Source: Pseudomonas sp. R28(2017)
Lineage (GTDB): Bacteria > Pseudomonadota > Gammaproteobacteria > Pseudomonadales > Pseudomonadaceae
Assembly: GCF_002112505.1 (NCBI RefSeq)
Contig: NZ_NEHW01000010.1
Location: 124,001 to 188,000, forward strand
DNA length: 64,000 bases
Direction: 5' to 3'
Shown: positions 9,852 to 18,297 of the stretch, piece by piece
Layout of the letters: each line of letters starts with the position of its first letter
How positions within the stretch are numbered: the stretch's first letter is position 1
Made by a program: the position numbers and the translations under genes
The notes under the pieces: generated by a model
What the model saw: only the letters and a program-made list of their open reading frames with translations
Database searches by the model: none
Told to the model about the DNA's origin: nothing

Positions 9852-10014
9852 CGGTGCGGGTACCTCGTGTTCTGCGCAATCAAGCTGCCAGCATGGCTGG
9901 CGATGAAGGGCGAATACGATACACCTGCAAATGGGAAATATTAAGTGAAGTCTTGTTTTACCCGTGTGCGCTCGCTACTACCCGCGAATAACCACGGTAC
10001 AGGAGACAGAAACA

Positions 10015-10040
10015 ACAAGGGCGCCTTGCGGCGCCCTTGT
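10015..10040 (-). terminator. Terminator of guaA
   Basis: An 11-bp perfect stem, ACAAGGGCGCC paired with GGCGCCCTTGT, loop of four bases, directly after the guaA stop. On the minus strand it is followed by TGTTTCTG, a moderate U-rich tail. Confidence 0.75.
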
Positions 10041-10048
10041 GGCTCAAC

Positions 10049-11626
10049 TCATTCCCACTCGATGGTGGCTGGCGGCTTGCTCGACACGTCGTAGGTGACG
10101 CGGGAGATACCGTCGATTTCGTTGATGATACGGCCGCTGACGGTTTCCAGCAGCTCGTACGGCAGGTGTGCCCAACGCGCGGTCATGAAGTCCACGGTCT
10201 CGACGGCACGCAGGGCCACGACCCAGGCGTAGCGACGGCCGTCGCCGACGACGCCGACCGACTTGACCGGCTGGAACACCACGAATGCCTGGCTGGTCTT
10301 GTGGTACCAGTCAGCCTTGCGCAACTCTTCGATGAAGATGTGGTCGGCACGACGCAGGATGTCGGCGTATTCCTTCTTCACTTCACCGAGGATGCGCACG
10401 CCCAGGCCCGGGCCCGGGAACGGGTGGCGGTAGACCATGTCGTACGGCAGGCCCAGCTCCAGGCCGATCTTGCGCACTTCGTCCTTGAACAGTTCACGCA
10501 GCGGCTCGACCAGCTTGAGGTTCATTTCCTCCGGCAGGCCGCCGACGTTGTGGTGCGACTTGATCACGTGGGCCTTGCCGCTCTTGGCGCCGGCCGACTC
10601 GATCACGTCCGGGTAGATGGTGCCCTGGGCGAGGAACTGGATGTTCTCCAGCTTGCTGGCTTCGGCGTCGAACACGTCGATGAAGGTGCGGCCGATGATC
10701 TTGCGCTTCTTCTCCGGGTCGGCTTCGCCTTCCAGGTTGTCGAGGAACTGCTTTTCAGCGTCGGCGCGGATCACCTTGACGCCCATGTTCTCCTTGAACA
10801 TGGCCATCACCTGGTCGCCTTCGTGCAGGCGCAGCAGGCCGTTGTCGACGAACACGCAGGTCAGCTGGTCGCCGATGGCGCGGTGCAGCAGTGCGGCAAC
10901 CACGGAGCTGTCGACGCCGCCGGACAGGCCCAGCAGGACGTTGGCCGAACCGACTTGCTCACGCACCTGGGCGATGGCGTCTTCGACGATGTTGGACGGG
11001 GTCCACAGGGCTTCACAGCCGCAGATGTCCTGCACGAAGCGGGACAGGATGCGACCGCCCTGCTTGGTGTGGGTCACTTCCGGGTGGAACTGCACGCCAT
11101 AGTAGCCGCGCGAATCGTCGAACATGCCAGCGATCGGGCAGCTCGGGGTGCTGGCCAGCACGTGGAAGTTGCCCGGCATCTGGGTGACCTTGTCGCCGTG
11201 GCTCATCCACACGTCCAGGCCCAGTACGCCGTCGTCGTCGACGTGGTCTTCGATGCCATCGAGCAGGCGGCTCTTGCCGACCACGTCGACACGGGCGTAA
11301 CCGAACTCACGCAGGTCGGAACCTTCGACCTTGCCGCCCATCTGCTCGGCCATGGTCTGCATGCCGTAGCAGATGCCCAGCAGCGGTACGTTCAGGTCGA
11401 ACACGGCCTGCGGTGCGCGTGGGCTGTTGGCTTCGTGGACCGACTCGGGGCCGCCGGCGAGGATGATGCCGCGCGGGTTGAATTCGCGGATCGCTTCATC
11501 GTCCATGTCGAACGGGTGCAGCTCGCAGTACACGCCGATTTCGCGCACGCGGCGGGCGATCAGCTGGGTGTACTGAGAACCGAAATCGAGGATCAGGATA
11601 CGGTGAGCGTGAATGTCGAGGGCCAT
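10049..11626 (-). CDS. guaA: GMP synthase (glutamine-hydrolysing)
   Basis: A 525-aa enzyme that converts XMP, ATP and glutamine to GMP. The N-terminal class I amidotransferase domain has nucleophile Cys86 in LLGICYG and a downstream GVQFHPEV His-Glu pair. The ATP pyrophosphatase domain carries the PP-loop GLSGGVDSSV (about residue 235). The C-terminal dimerisation domain ends in the family-typical PPATIEWE. It follows guaB with about 79 bp between, forming the classic guaBA operon. A perfect hairpin sits in that gap. Confidence 0.98.
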   Translation of the reverse strand: MALDIHAHRILILDFGSQYTQLIARRVREIGVYCELHPFDMDDEAIREFNPRGIILAGGPESVHEANSPRAPQAVFDLNVPLLGICYGMQTMAEQMGGKVEGSDLREFGYARVDVVGKSRLLDGIEDHVDDDGVLGLDVWMSHGDKVTQMPGNFHVLASTPSCPIAGMFDDSRGYYGVQFHPEVTHTKQGGRILSRFVQDICGCEALWTPSNIVEDAIAQVREQVGSANVLLGLSGGVDSSVVAALLHRAIGDQLTCVFVDNGLLRLHEGDQVMAMFKENMGVKVIRADAEKQFLDNLEGEADPEKKRKIIGRTFIDVFDAEASKLENIQFLAQGTIYPDVIESAGAKSGKAHVIKSHHNVGGLPEEMNLKLVEPLRELFKDEVRKIGLELGLPYDMVYRHPFPGPGLGVRILGEVKKEYADILRRADHIFIEELRKADWYHKTSQAFVVFQPVKSVGVVGDGRRYAWVVALRAVETVDFMTARWAHLPYELLETVSGRIINEIDGISRVTYDVSSKPPATIEWE

Positions 11627-11659
11627 GACTCAATCTCGTCAGTGGAAATCGGAAACGAC

Positions 11660-11683
11660 GCGGGGCTGTCGTGACAGCCCCGC
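11660..11683 (-). other. Hairpin in guaB-guaA gap
   Basis: Perfect 11-bp arms GCGGGGCTGTC / GACAGCCCCGC around two bases (an effective four-base loop). On the minus strand it is followed by GTCGTTTCC, not a real U-tract. It could be a weak attenuator, an RNA processing or stability element, or both. Only the inverted repeat is certain. Confidence 0.6.
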
Positions 11684-11705
11684 TTTCATGTTGTAGCTGG
11701 AAGCC

Positions 11706-13175
11706 TCAGCCTACGCGGTAGTTAGGGGCTTCTTTGGTGATCTGCACGTCATGCACGTGGGACTCGGCCATGCCGGCACCGGTGATGCGCACGAATTCCG
11801 GCTTGGTGCGCATCTCTTCGATGGTTGCGCTGCCGGTGTAGCCCATGGACGAACGCAGGCCGCCCATCAGCTGGTGGATGATCGCGGCCAGGGCGCCCTT
11901 GTAAGGAACGCGGCCTTCGATGCCTTCCGGTACCAGCTTCTCGGCGCCGGCCGAGGAGTCCTGGAAGTAACGGTCGGACGAGCCTTGCGCCTGTGCCATG
12001 GCACCCAGCGAGCCCATGCCGCGGTAGGCCTTGTAGGAACGGCCCTGGAACAGCTCGACTTCGCCCGGCGCTTCTTCGGTACCGGCGAACATCGAACCCA
12101 TCATCACGCAGGACGCACCGGCAACGATGGCCTTGGACAGGTCACCGGAGAAGCGGATACCGCCGTCGGCGATCAGCGGCACGCCAGTGCCTTCCAGTGC
12201 AGCGGCGACGTTGGCGATGGCGCTGATCTGCGGCACGCCGACACCGGCAACGATGCGGGTGGTGCAGATCGAGCCTGGGCCGATACCGACCTTGACGGCG
12301 TCGGCGCCGGCTTCAGCCAGGGCCTTGGCGGCAGCGCCGGTGGCGATGTTGCCGCCGATCACCTGCACTTGCGGGTAGGTTTCCTTGACCCAGCGAACGC
12401 GGTCGATAACGCCTTTGGAGTGACCGTGGGCGGTGTCGACGACAACCACGTCAACGCCGGCGGCGACCAGGGCGGCAACGCGCTCTCCGGTGTCCTTGCC
12501 GGTGCCGACCGCAGCGCCGACGCGCAGGCGACCCTGGTCGTCCTTGCTGGCCAGCGGGTAGGCCTTGGCCTTTTCGATGTCCTTGACGGTCATCATGCCC
12601 TTGAGGTTGAACTTGTCGTCAACGATCAGGACCTTTTCCAGGCGGTGCTTGTGCAGCAGCTCGCGTACTTCGTTCTTGTCGGCGCCTTCACGGACGGTGA
12701 CCAGACGCTCTTTCGGCGTCATCACGTCGCGGACCTTGGCGTCCAGACGGTTTTCGAAGCGCACGTCACGGGAAGTGACGATGCCGACCAGGTCGCCGTT
12801 CGCCAGCACTGGAACGCCGGAGATGTTGTTCAGGCGGGTCAGCTCGAACAGGTCGCGCACGGTGGCGTCGGCGTCGATGGTGATCGGGTCCTTGACCACG
12901 CCAGCCTCGAACTTCTTGACCTTGCGCACTTCGCCGGCCTGCTGTTCGATGGTCATGTTCTTGTGGATGATGCCGATACCGCCTTCCTGGGCCATGGCAA
13001 TGGCCAGGCGCGCTTCGGTGACGGTATCCATGGCAGCGGAAACCAGCGGAATGTTCAGCTCGATGCCACGAGTCAAACGGGTCTTGAGACTGACTTCATT
13101 GGGCAGTACCTCGGAGTAGCCAGGTACAAGGAGGATATCGTCGAAGGTCAGGGCTTCTTGGCTGATACGCAGCAT
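11706..13175 (-). CDS. guaB: IMP dehydrogenase
   Basis: A 489-aa enzyme oxidising IMP to XMP with NAD, the committed step to GMP. The start MLRISQEALTFDDILLVPGY at 13175 matches the family N-terminus; longer in-frame starts upstream add non-conserved sequence and were rejected. Two CBS domains occupy roughly residues 95-205 (FELTRLNNISGVPVL visible). The catalytic loop GPGSICTTRI places the nucleophilic Cys near residue 304, and the flap region follows (GSLGAMAQ). First gene of guaBA. Confidence 0.98.
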   Translation of the reverse strand: MLRISQEALTFDDILLVPGYSEVLPNEVSLKTRLTRGIELNIPLVSAAMDTVTEARLAIAMAQEGGIGIIHKNMTIEQQAGEVRKVKKFEAGVVKDPITIDADATVRDLFELTRLNNISGVPVLANGDLVGIVTSRDVRFENRLDAKVRDVMTPKERLVTVREGADKNEVRELLHKHRLEKVLIVDDKFNLKGMMTVKDIEKAKAYPLASKDDQGRLRVGAAVGTGKDTGERVAALVAAGVDVVVVDTAHGHSKGVIDRVRWVKETYPQVQVIGGNIATGAAAKALAEAGADAVKVGIGPGSICTTRIVAGVGVPQISAIANVAAALEGTGVPLIADGGIRFSGDLSKAIVAGASCVMMGSMFAGTEEAPGEVELFQGRSYKAYRGMGSLGAMAQAQGSSDRYFQDSSAGAEKLVPEGIEGRVPYKGALAAIIHQLMGGLRSSMGYTGSATIEEMRTKPEFVRITGAGMAESHVHDVQITKEAPNYRVG

Positions 13176-13261
13176 CGCGGGGGCTCCCGGGCGGGAAAAA
13201 TGGAAGCGCGCCATTATACTCATGCACGGCGCGCCGCTCAATGCAAAATAAGGGCCTTCGG

Positions 13262-13819
13262 TCAGCGTGATGGCAGTTTTACCTGCACCACCGCCACTGG
13301 CTGGTCGAGCCAGTCGGCAAAGCTGTCGAGAAAGGCCTGGGTAAACCCGGCCTCGCCCCAGTTGTTGAAGATGAACCCGAGGTTGGAAAAGGCACATGGC
13401 TGCAGGTAAATGAAGCCATTGATGTCGTCTTCATGGCCGCACAGTGGGCAGGTGAAGTTGTCGCTCACCGCCGGCATCCACTCTTCCAGGCTCTCGAACA
13501 GCGGTTCGCCGACCTCGCGCCGGCACTCCGGGCAGCCGGCTTCCTCGAGAAAACCGTCGGTCGGCGTGTAGATGCAGCGCTTGAGCATCACTTCCAGGCC
13601 GTTGACCTGCTCACCAAAGGGCAGCTTTTCCGGATGCAGGGCGACCTTGCGCGCGCCCTCGGCCAAGGCATGGCCCATGCGGTTGCCGGTGCGCCCGCAG
13701 GTGGTGAGTTGTTCCTCGATGATCTTCTCGCGTACCAGCCATCGCAGGATGGCCCGCGAACGGGCTTCATGCGAGGGCACGGTGGACAGCTTGGGGACGA
13801 TGATGCTCTGGGTGTTCAT
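13262..13819 (-). CDS. Conserved protein with two CxxC pairs
   Basis: A 185-aa protein I cannot assign to a named function. Two cysteine pairs, GCPECRREV (about residue 95) and TCPLCGHED (about 125), look like a zinc ribbon. The N-terminal part is predicted helical (SRAILRWLVREKIIEEQL). There is no signal peptide or membrane segment. Some databases label relatives as a sugar ABC transporter ATPase, but no Walker A or ABC signature is present, so that label looks wrong. It is transcribed in the same direction as guaB, upstream of it. Confidence 0.7.
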   Translation of the reverse strand: MNTQSIIVPKLSTVPSHEARSRAILRWLVREKIIEEQLTTCGRTGNRMGHALAEGARKVALHPEKLPFGEQVNGLEVMLKRCIYTPTDGFLEEAGCPECRREVGEPLFESLEEWMPAVSDNFTCPLCGHEDDINGFIYLQPCAFSNLGFIFNNWGEAGFTQAFLDSFADWLDQPVAVVQVKLPSR

Positions 13820-13865
13820 GAACGAAGCGGGCCTGCGGACTGCGGTAATCCTGTAATTCTACAGC

Positions 13866-14621
13866 TCAGCTGCCCAGGTAGCGACCGATCAGCGCCAGGC
13901 CACTGGCCAGCACCAGCCAGGTGACCAGGCGCACGAAGGCTTCGCGCGACAACTTCAGGGTCAGCCGGCGGCCAACCCAGAGGCCAATGAACATCACCGG
14001 CAGCAGGCAGGCGGCGAGCAGCAACAAGCGGGTATCGGCGTATACACCGGCAAGCAGGAACAGCGACAGGCGCACGAGGGTGCTGCAACTGATCAGGGCG
14101 CTCTGGGTCGCGCGAACCTGCTCCTTCACGTTGAGGCGTGCGCCGAGGTAGATCGCATAAAGGAAACCGCCACTGCCGAACAAGGCCCCGAACAGCCCGC
14201 CAATCGTGCCCATCGGCACCGCCCAGAGGCCCGATAACCTGGCCGGCCGCACCTTCACCGCCAGGCCGTAGATCGCGTAGGCCGTGACGAACAGGCCCAT
14301 CAGCAGCAACAGCAGGTCGGACTTCAGGTGCAGCAGGAACACCACGCCCAGGGTGCAGCCCACCGCCATGCACGGCAACAGGCGCAGCAGCTCGCCGCGC
14401 ACCACGTCGCGGCGCGACGGCAACAGGTTGCCGAAGGCGGCGACGAAGTCCAGCAGCACCAGCAGCGGGATGATCCGCGACAGGGGCATGAAATGGATCA
14501 GTACCGGGCCGGCCACCAGCGCGGTGCCGAAGCCGGCGATGCCGAAGACGATGTAGGCAGCGGCGATGGCGAGGAGGATGGGGAGCCAGTCAAGGCCGGA
14601 AAACGACAGCTGGGCGAGCAT
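13866..14621 (-). CDS. TauE/SafE family membrane permease
   Basis: About 251 aa from the start MLAQLSFSGLDWLPILL; a start at 14648 would add nine residues. At least seven hydrophobic segments are visible (for example LLVLLDFVAAFGNLLP and LSLFLLAGVYADTRLLLLAACLLPVMFIGL). The GIAGFGTALVAGPVL glycine-rich first repeat and the FGSGGFLYAIYL half-repeat are typical of the sulfite/organosulfonate exporter TauE/SafE family. The transported anion is unknown. It is divergent from a LysR regulator with about 97 bp between, the usual arrangement for a regulator and its target. Confidence 0.85.
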   Translation of the reverse strand: MLAQLSFSGLDWLPILLAIAAAYIVFGIAGFGTALVAGPVLIHFMPLSRIIPLLVLLDFVAAFGNLLPSRRDVVRGELLRLLPCMAVGCTLGVVFLLHLKSDLLLLLMGLFVTAYAIYGLAVKVRPARLSGLWAVPMGTIGGLFGALFGSGGFLYAIYLGARLNVKEQVRATQSALISCSTLVRLSLFLLAGVYADTRLLLLAACLLPVMFIGLWVGRRLTLKLSREAFVRLVTWLVLASGLALIGRYLGS

Positions 14622-14718
14622 GGCAGCAGTTCCTGGGAAGACAGGCAAAGGTTAGCCAGCCACAAGCCATGCCGACTAATATGCCTTTAGCGCCCTACCC
14701 ATCTCGAAAAGGCATGAC

Positions 14719-15597
14719 ATGACGTCGATCCGCCAGTTGCGTTACTTCGTGGAAATCGCCGAATGCGGCAGCTTCAGCGCTGCCGCCGAGCGGCTGTATA
14801 TCGCCCAGTCGGCGCTGAGCCGCCAGATCAAGGACTTGGAGCAGCAACTGGGCACACCACTGTTCGAACGCACTGCACGCCTGCCGCGCCTGACGCTGGC
14901 CGGCCAGGCTTTCCTGGAGCGAGCGCGGCGCTTGCTGGCCGACCTGGCACAGGCAGAGCGGGTGACCCGCGACATTGGCGAAGGGCGGCAAGGCAGCCTG
15001 CGCCTGAACCACTCCAGCACGGTACCGCTGACCGGCCCGCTGCTGGCTCGCCTGGGCGGCTATCTGCAGGCCAACCTGGGGATTGCACTGGAGATTGCTC
15101 AGCAGTCGTCGGAGGCGCAGCTGGAGGATATCGCCGCCGGGCGGCTGGATATCGGCCTGTTGCGTTTGCCGGTGCTGCGCCAGCATGAAGGCGTGGTGCT
15201 GCATGAGCTGTTCAGCGAACCGTTGTTGTTGGCAGTCGCCGCTGGGCATCCGCTGGCCGATGCTGCGCAGGTGCGGCTGGAGCAACTGCGGGAACAGCGT
15301 TTTGTTTCCATCCCGCACCGCGACCGTGGTGGGTTGAGTTACCTGTCAGCTTCGCTGTGCATGGAGGCCGGTTTTTTCCCTCGGGCAGCGCAGGTGCTGT
15401 CGCGCAAGACCACGCAGTTGCAGCTGATCCAGGCCGGGTTCGGGATAGCGCTGCTGCCAGCGTGCATGCGTGAAATCGCCCCGAGGGCCATCAGCTTCGT
15501 GGCACTGGAGGGGGCATGCGAGAGTACCGTGGCGCTGGCCTGCCGGCGCGATGCGGGACCGATGGTGCAGCAGTTCGTGGCGGCAATGCAGGGTTGA
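14719..15597 (+). CDS. LysR-family transcriptional regulator
   Basis: A 292-aa regulator. The N-terminal winged HTH is IRQLRYFVEIAECGSFSAAA followed by LYIAQSALSRQIKDLE (residues 1-62). The effector-binding domain from about 90 onwards (GSLRLNHSSTVPLTGPLL) is in the CbbR/BenM-like fold. It is divergent from the TauE/SafE permease gene, so it probably controls it and itself from the shared 97-bp region. No obvious T-N11-A box was picked out with confidence, and the inducer is unknown. Confidence 0.92.
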   Translation: MTSIRQLRYFVEIAECGSFSAAAERLYIAQSALSRQIKDLEQQLGTPLFERTARLPRLTLAGQAFLERARRLLADLAQAERVTRDIGEGRQGSLRLNHSSTVPLTGPLLARLGGYLQANLGIALEIAQQSSEAQLEDIAAGRLDIGLLRLPVLRQHEGVVLHELFSEPLLLAVAAGHPLADAAQVRLEQLREQRFVSIPHRDRGGLSYLSASLCMEAGFFPRAAQVLSRKTTQLQLIQAGFGIALLPACMREIAPRAISFVALEGACESTVALACRRDAGPMVQQFVAAMQG

Positions 15598-15672
15598 TTG
15601 TGCCGGCCGCGATATGCCAGAGGACATGGGCAAGACAGACAACCGGGGCCGATGTCCTTTATGATGCCCGCC

Positions 15673-17052
15673 ATGATCAGAGACCCTTTCGAACGACTCG
15701 GCCTGGACCGCGAGGTCCTCACCGTCAGCCAGCTCAACGGCCGCGCCCGGGTGCTGCTGGAAGACGTGTTCCGCAGCGTCTGGGTGGAAGGCGAGATTTC
15801 CAACCTCGCCCGCCCGGCCTCCGGCCACATGTACTTCACCCTCAAGGACAGCGGCGCCCAGGTGCGCTGTGCGCTGTTCCGGCAGAACGCCACCCGCGTG
15901 CGCCAGGCCCTGCGCGACGGCCTGGCGGTGCGCGTGCGCGGCAAGGTGTCGCTGTTCGAAGGGCGTGGCGACTATCAGCTGATTCTCGACACGGTCGAAC
16001 CGGCCGGCGATGGCGCCCTGCGCCTGGCCTTCGAGGCCCTGAAGGAAAAGCTCGGTGCCGAAGGACTGTTCAGCGCCGAGCGCAAGAAGCCGCTGCCGGC
16101 CCATCCGCAACGCATCGGCATCATCACCTCGCCCACCGGCGCGGTGATCCGCGACATCATCAGCGTGTTCGGCCGCCGCGCGCCGCAGGTCGAGCTGAAC
16201 CTGATTCCCACCGCCGTGCAGGGCCGCGAGGCGATCAACCAGATCGTCCGCGCCCTGCAACAGGCTGACCGGCTGGGCTTCGACGCGCTGATCCTGGCCC
16301 GGGGTGGCGGCTCGCTGGAAGACCTCTGGTGCTTCAACGAAGAAGCCGTGGCGCGTGCCGTGGCCGCCTGCGTGACGCCGATCGTCAGCGCCGTGGGCCA
16401 CGAGACCGATGTGTCGATCAGCGACTTCGTCGCCGACGTACGCGCGCCTACACCCTCGGCTGCCGCCGAACTGCTGGCCCCCGACAACAGCGGCCTGCAG
16501 CAGCGCCTCGACGGCCTGCAGCGGCGCCTGCTGCTGCGCATGCAGAACCGCCTGACCCACGACCGCCTGCGCCTGGAGTCACTGACCCGCCGCCTGCGCC
16601 ACCCCGGCGAGCGCCTGCGCCAGCAGGCACAACGCCTGGACGACCTGGACATGCGCCTGCGCCGGGCGTTCATGCTCAACCTCAACCAGCGCCGCGAGCG
16701 CCTGGCACGCCTCGATACCCGCCTGGCCGCGCAGCACCCGGGGCGCACCCTGAAACTGCTGGGGCAGCGCCTGGACAGCCTCGCCGAGCGCCTGCCACGG
16801 GCCATGCGCGAGGTGCTCAAGGACCGCCGCCAGCGCTTCCAGGCACAACTGCAGACGCTGCACGTGGTCAGCCCCCTGGCGACCCTGGCGCGGGGCTACA
16901 GCATCCTCCTCGACGAGCATGGCCAGGCCATCCGCAGTGCCGAGCAGACCCGCAATGGCCAGCGCCTGACCGCCCGCCTGAACCAGGGCGAGCTGCAGGT
17001 ACGCGTCGAAGACAATCACCTGACCCCGGTCACCCTCTCTTTACTGGACTGA
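15673..17052 (+). CDS. xseA: Exodeoxyribonuclease VII large subunit
   Basis: A 459-aa subunit starting MIRDPFERLGLDREVLTVSQL; other ATGs at 15661 and 15664 are in frame but less like the family. N-terminal OB-fold for ssDNA binding (VSLFEGRGDYQLILDTVEPAG). The catalytic central domain has GIITSPTGAVIRDI and ARGGGSLEDLWCFN, with VGHETDVSISDFVADVRAPTP shortly after. A long helical, Arg/Gln-rich C-terminal arm follows. It degrades ssDNA to oligonucleotides with XseB, which is not in this window. It is followed 3 bp later by the M23 peptidase gene, so co-transcription is likely. Confidence 0.97.
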   Translation: MIRDPFERLGLDREVLTVSQLNGRARVLLEDVFRSVWVEGEISNLARPASGHMYFTLKDSGAQVRCALFRQNATRVRQALRDGLAVRVRGKVSLFEGRGDYQLILDTVEPAGDGALRLAFEALKEKLGAEGLFSAERKKPLPAHPQRIGIITSPTGAVIRDIISVFGRRAPQVELNLIPTAVQGREAINQIVRALQQADRLGFDALILARGGGSLEDLWCFNEEAVARAVAACVTPIVSAVGHETDVSISDFVADVRAPTPSAAAELLAPDNSGLQQRLDGLQRRLLLRMQNRLTHDRLRLESLTRRLRHPGERLRQQAQRLDDLDMRLRRAFMLNLNQRRERLARLDTRLAAQHPGRTLKLLGQRLDSLAERLPRAMREVLKDRRQRFQAQLQTLHVVSPLATLARGYSILLDEHGQAIRSAEQTRNGQRLTARLNQGELQVRVEDNHLTPVTLSLLD

Positions 17053-17055
17053 CAC

Positions 17056-17883
17056 ATGCCCCGCCTGTTCGCGCCCCTGCTCGCCCTTTCCCTCCTGCTG
17101 CTGGCCGCAGGCGCCCAGGCCAGCTACATCACCCGCACCCTGAACAAGCCCGTGCCGGGTGGCGTGGCGGTGGTCGACCTCGGCCCGGCGGCCACCGCGC
17201 CAAGCGCGCGCTTCGAAGGCAAGCCGGTGCTGGTGGTCAAGGAACAGGACAACTGGCTGGCCATCGTCGGCATCCCGCTGACCCAGAAGCCCGGCACCGC
17301 CGTACTGACCCAGGGCGGCCGCAGCCTGCCCTTCAGCGTCGGCAGCAAGAAGTACCCCGAACAGCACATCACCTTGAAGAACACCCGCCAGGTCAACCCC
17401 AACCCGGACGACCTCAAGCGCATCGACCGCGAACTGGCCGAGCAGATCAAGGCATATCGCAGTTTCAGCCCGGTGCTGCCGAGCAACCTGATCCTCGACA
17501 AACCCGTCAGCGGGCCGCTGTCGAGCAAGTTCGGCGTGCGTCGCTTCTTCAATGGCGAGGAGCGCAACCCGCATGCAGGGCTGGACTTCGCCGTACCGGC
17601 CGGCACCCCGATCAAGACGCCGGCCAACGGCAAGGTGATCCTGGTGGGTGATTACTTCTTCAACGGCCGCACGGCGTTCGTCGACCATGGGCAGGGCTTC
17701 ATCAGCATGTTCTGCCACATGTCGAAGATCGACGTGCAGGTGGGCCAGCAACTGCGCCGGGGCGATGTGGTCGGGCGCGTGGGCTCGACCGGTCGGGCCA
17801 CCGGGCCGCACATGCACTGGAACGTCAGCCTGAACGATGCACGGGTCGACCCGGCGATCTTCATCGGCGCGTTCCAGCCCTGA
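17056..17883 (+). CDS. M23 family metallopeptidase, exported
   Basis: A 275-aa protein with Sec signal peptide (RLFAPLLALSLLLLAAGAQA, cleavage near residue 23). An N-terminal beta-rich domain is followed by a LytM/M23 domain (about 150-270). Zinc ligands are visible as NPHAGLDFAVPAG (His and Asp) and GPHMHWNVSL (HxH). It probably cleaves peptide cross-bridges or remodels peptidoglycan in the periplasm. All catalytic ligands are present, so it is not a degenerate LytM activator such as NlpD. Its start lies 3 bp after the xseA stop. Confidence 0.92.
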   Translation: MPRLFAPLLALSLLLLAAGAQASYITRTLNKPVPGGVAVVDLGPAATAPSARFEGKPVLVVKEQDNWLAIVGIPLTQKPGTAVLTQGGRSLPFSVGSKKYPEQHITLKNTRQVNPNPDDLKRIDRELAEQIKAYRSFSPVLPSNLILDKPVSGPLSSKFGVRRFFNGEERNPHAGLDFAVPAGTPIKTPANGKVILVGDYFFNGRTAFVDHGQGFISMFCHMSKIDVQVGQQLRRGDVVGRVGSTGRATGPHMHWNVSLNDARVDPAIFIGAFQP

Positions 17884-17890
17884 TATCGGC

Positions 17891-17969
17891 GCCGCCTGCT
17901 TCGTGGGCAAGCCCGCACCCACAGGGGCCGCGATACCCTGTGGAAGCGGGCTTGCCCGCGAAGAGGCCA
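17891..17969. repeat. REP pair, inverted
   Basis: A degenerate first copy (TTCGTGGGCAAGCCCGCACC) and a good second copy (GCGGGCTTGCCCGCGAAGAG) in opposite orientation after the M23 gene. The bases from here to 18107 are AT-rich and hold no gene I can support. Confidence 0.85.
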
Positions 17970-18107
17970 GCACAGCCAACACATCTTTCAGTGTGTTGCG
18001 CCATCGAAAAGTACTGCGCAAAAAATACAAAGCAAAAAAATCATCTCAGCGATAAATTCTCGTCATCGAGCTTTTTTTAAGCATTCCTCTCAATTTTTTC
18101 CGAACAC

Positions 18108-18136
18108 TTGCCATCCCTCACCCCACTGGTTAGGGT
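18108..18136 (+). promoter_or_regulatory. Putative sigma-70 promoter of leuA leader
   Basis: TTGCCA at 18108, 17-bp spacer, TAGGGT at 18131. Seven bases downstream falls on about 18143-18144, which is the ATG of the leader peptide. This suggests a leaderless transcript. Inferred from spacing only. Confidence 0.45.
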
Positions 18137-18143
18137 TGAGGGC

Positions 18144-18221
18144 ATGAAAACCTTCAGCACCCTCATCCTGCTCCGACAACATCGCAGCCTCTGCCTGGTC
18201 AGCGCCCGACTACCAGGTTGA
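18144..18221 (+). CDS. Leu-rich leader peptide upstream of leuA (25 aa)
   Basis: A 25-residue ORF beginning MKTFSTLILLRQHR and ending SLCLVSARLPG, 76 bp upstream of leuA. Six of 25 residues are Leu (including the pairs LIL-L and SLCL), using CTC, CTG and CTA codons. The putative promoter places the transcript start at or next to its ATG, and the only purine-rich stretch (GAGGG, 18138-18142) is too close to act as a Shine-Dalgarno sequence. A role in leucine-responsive attenuation of leuA is inferred from position and composition. I did not find a clear U-tailed terminator between it and leuA, so the mechanism may be translational. Confidence 0.6.
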   Translation: MKTFSTLILLRQHRSLCLVSARLPG

Positions 18222-18297
18222 ATCGCGTCGCCTCGCCTCTTCATCTCGTTATCGCTCGGCAGGCCCGATCTCGGCCGCACACAAAAGGATTGCTTCC

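Noticed and set aside
13262..13819. Sugar ABC transporter ATPase
   Set aside because: Lacks Walker A, Walker B and the ABC signature; only two CxxC pairs are visible.
18137..18142. GAGGG as a Shine-Dalgarno for the leuA leader peptide
   Set aside because: It ends one base before the ATG, too close to function; a leaderless start fits better.
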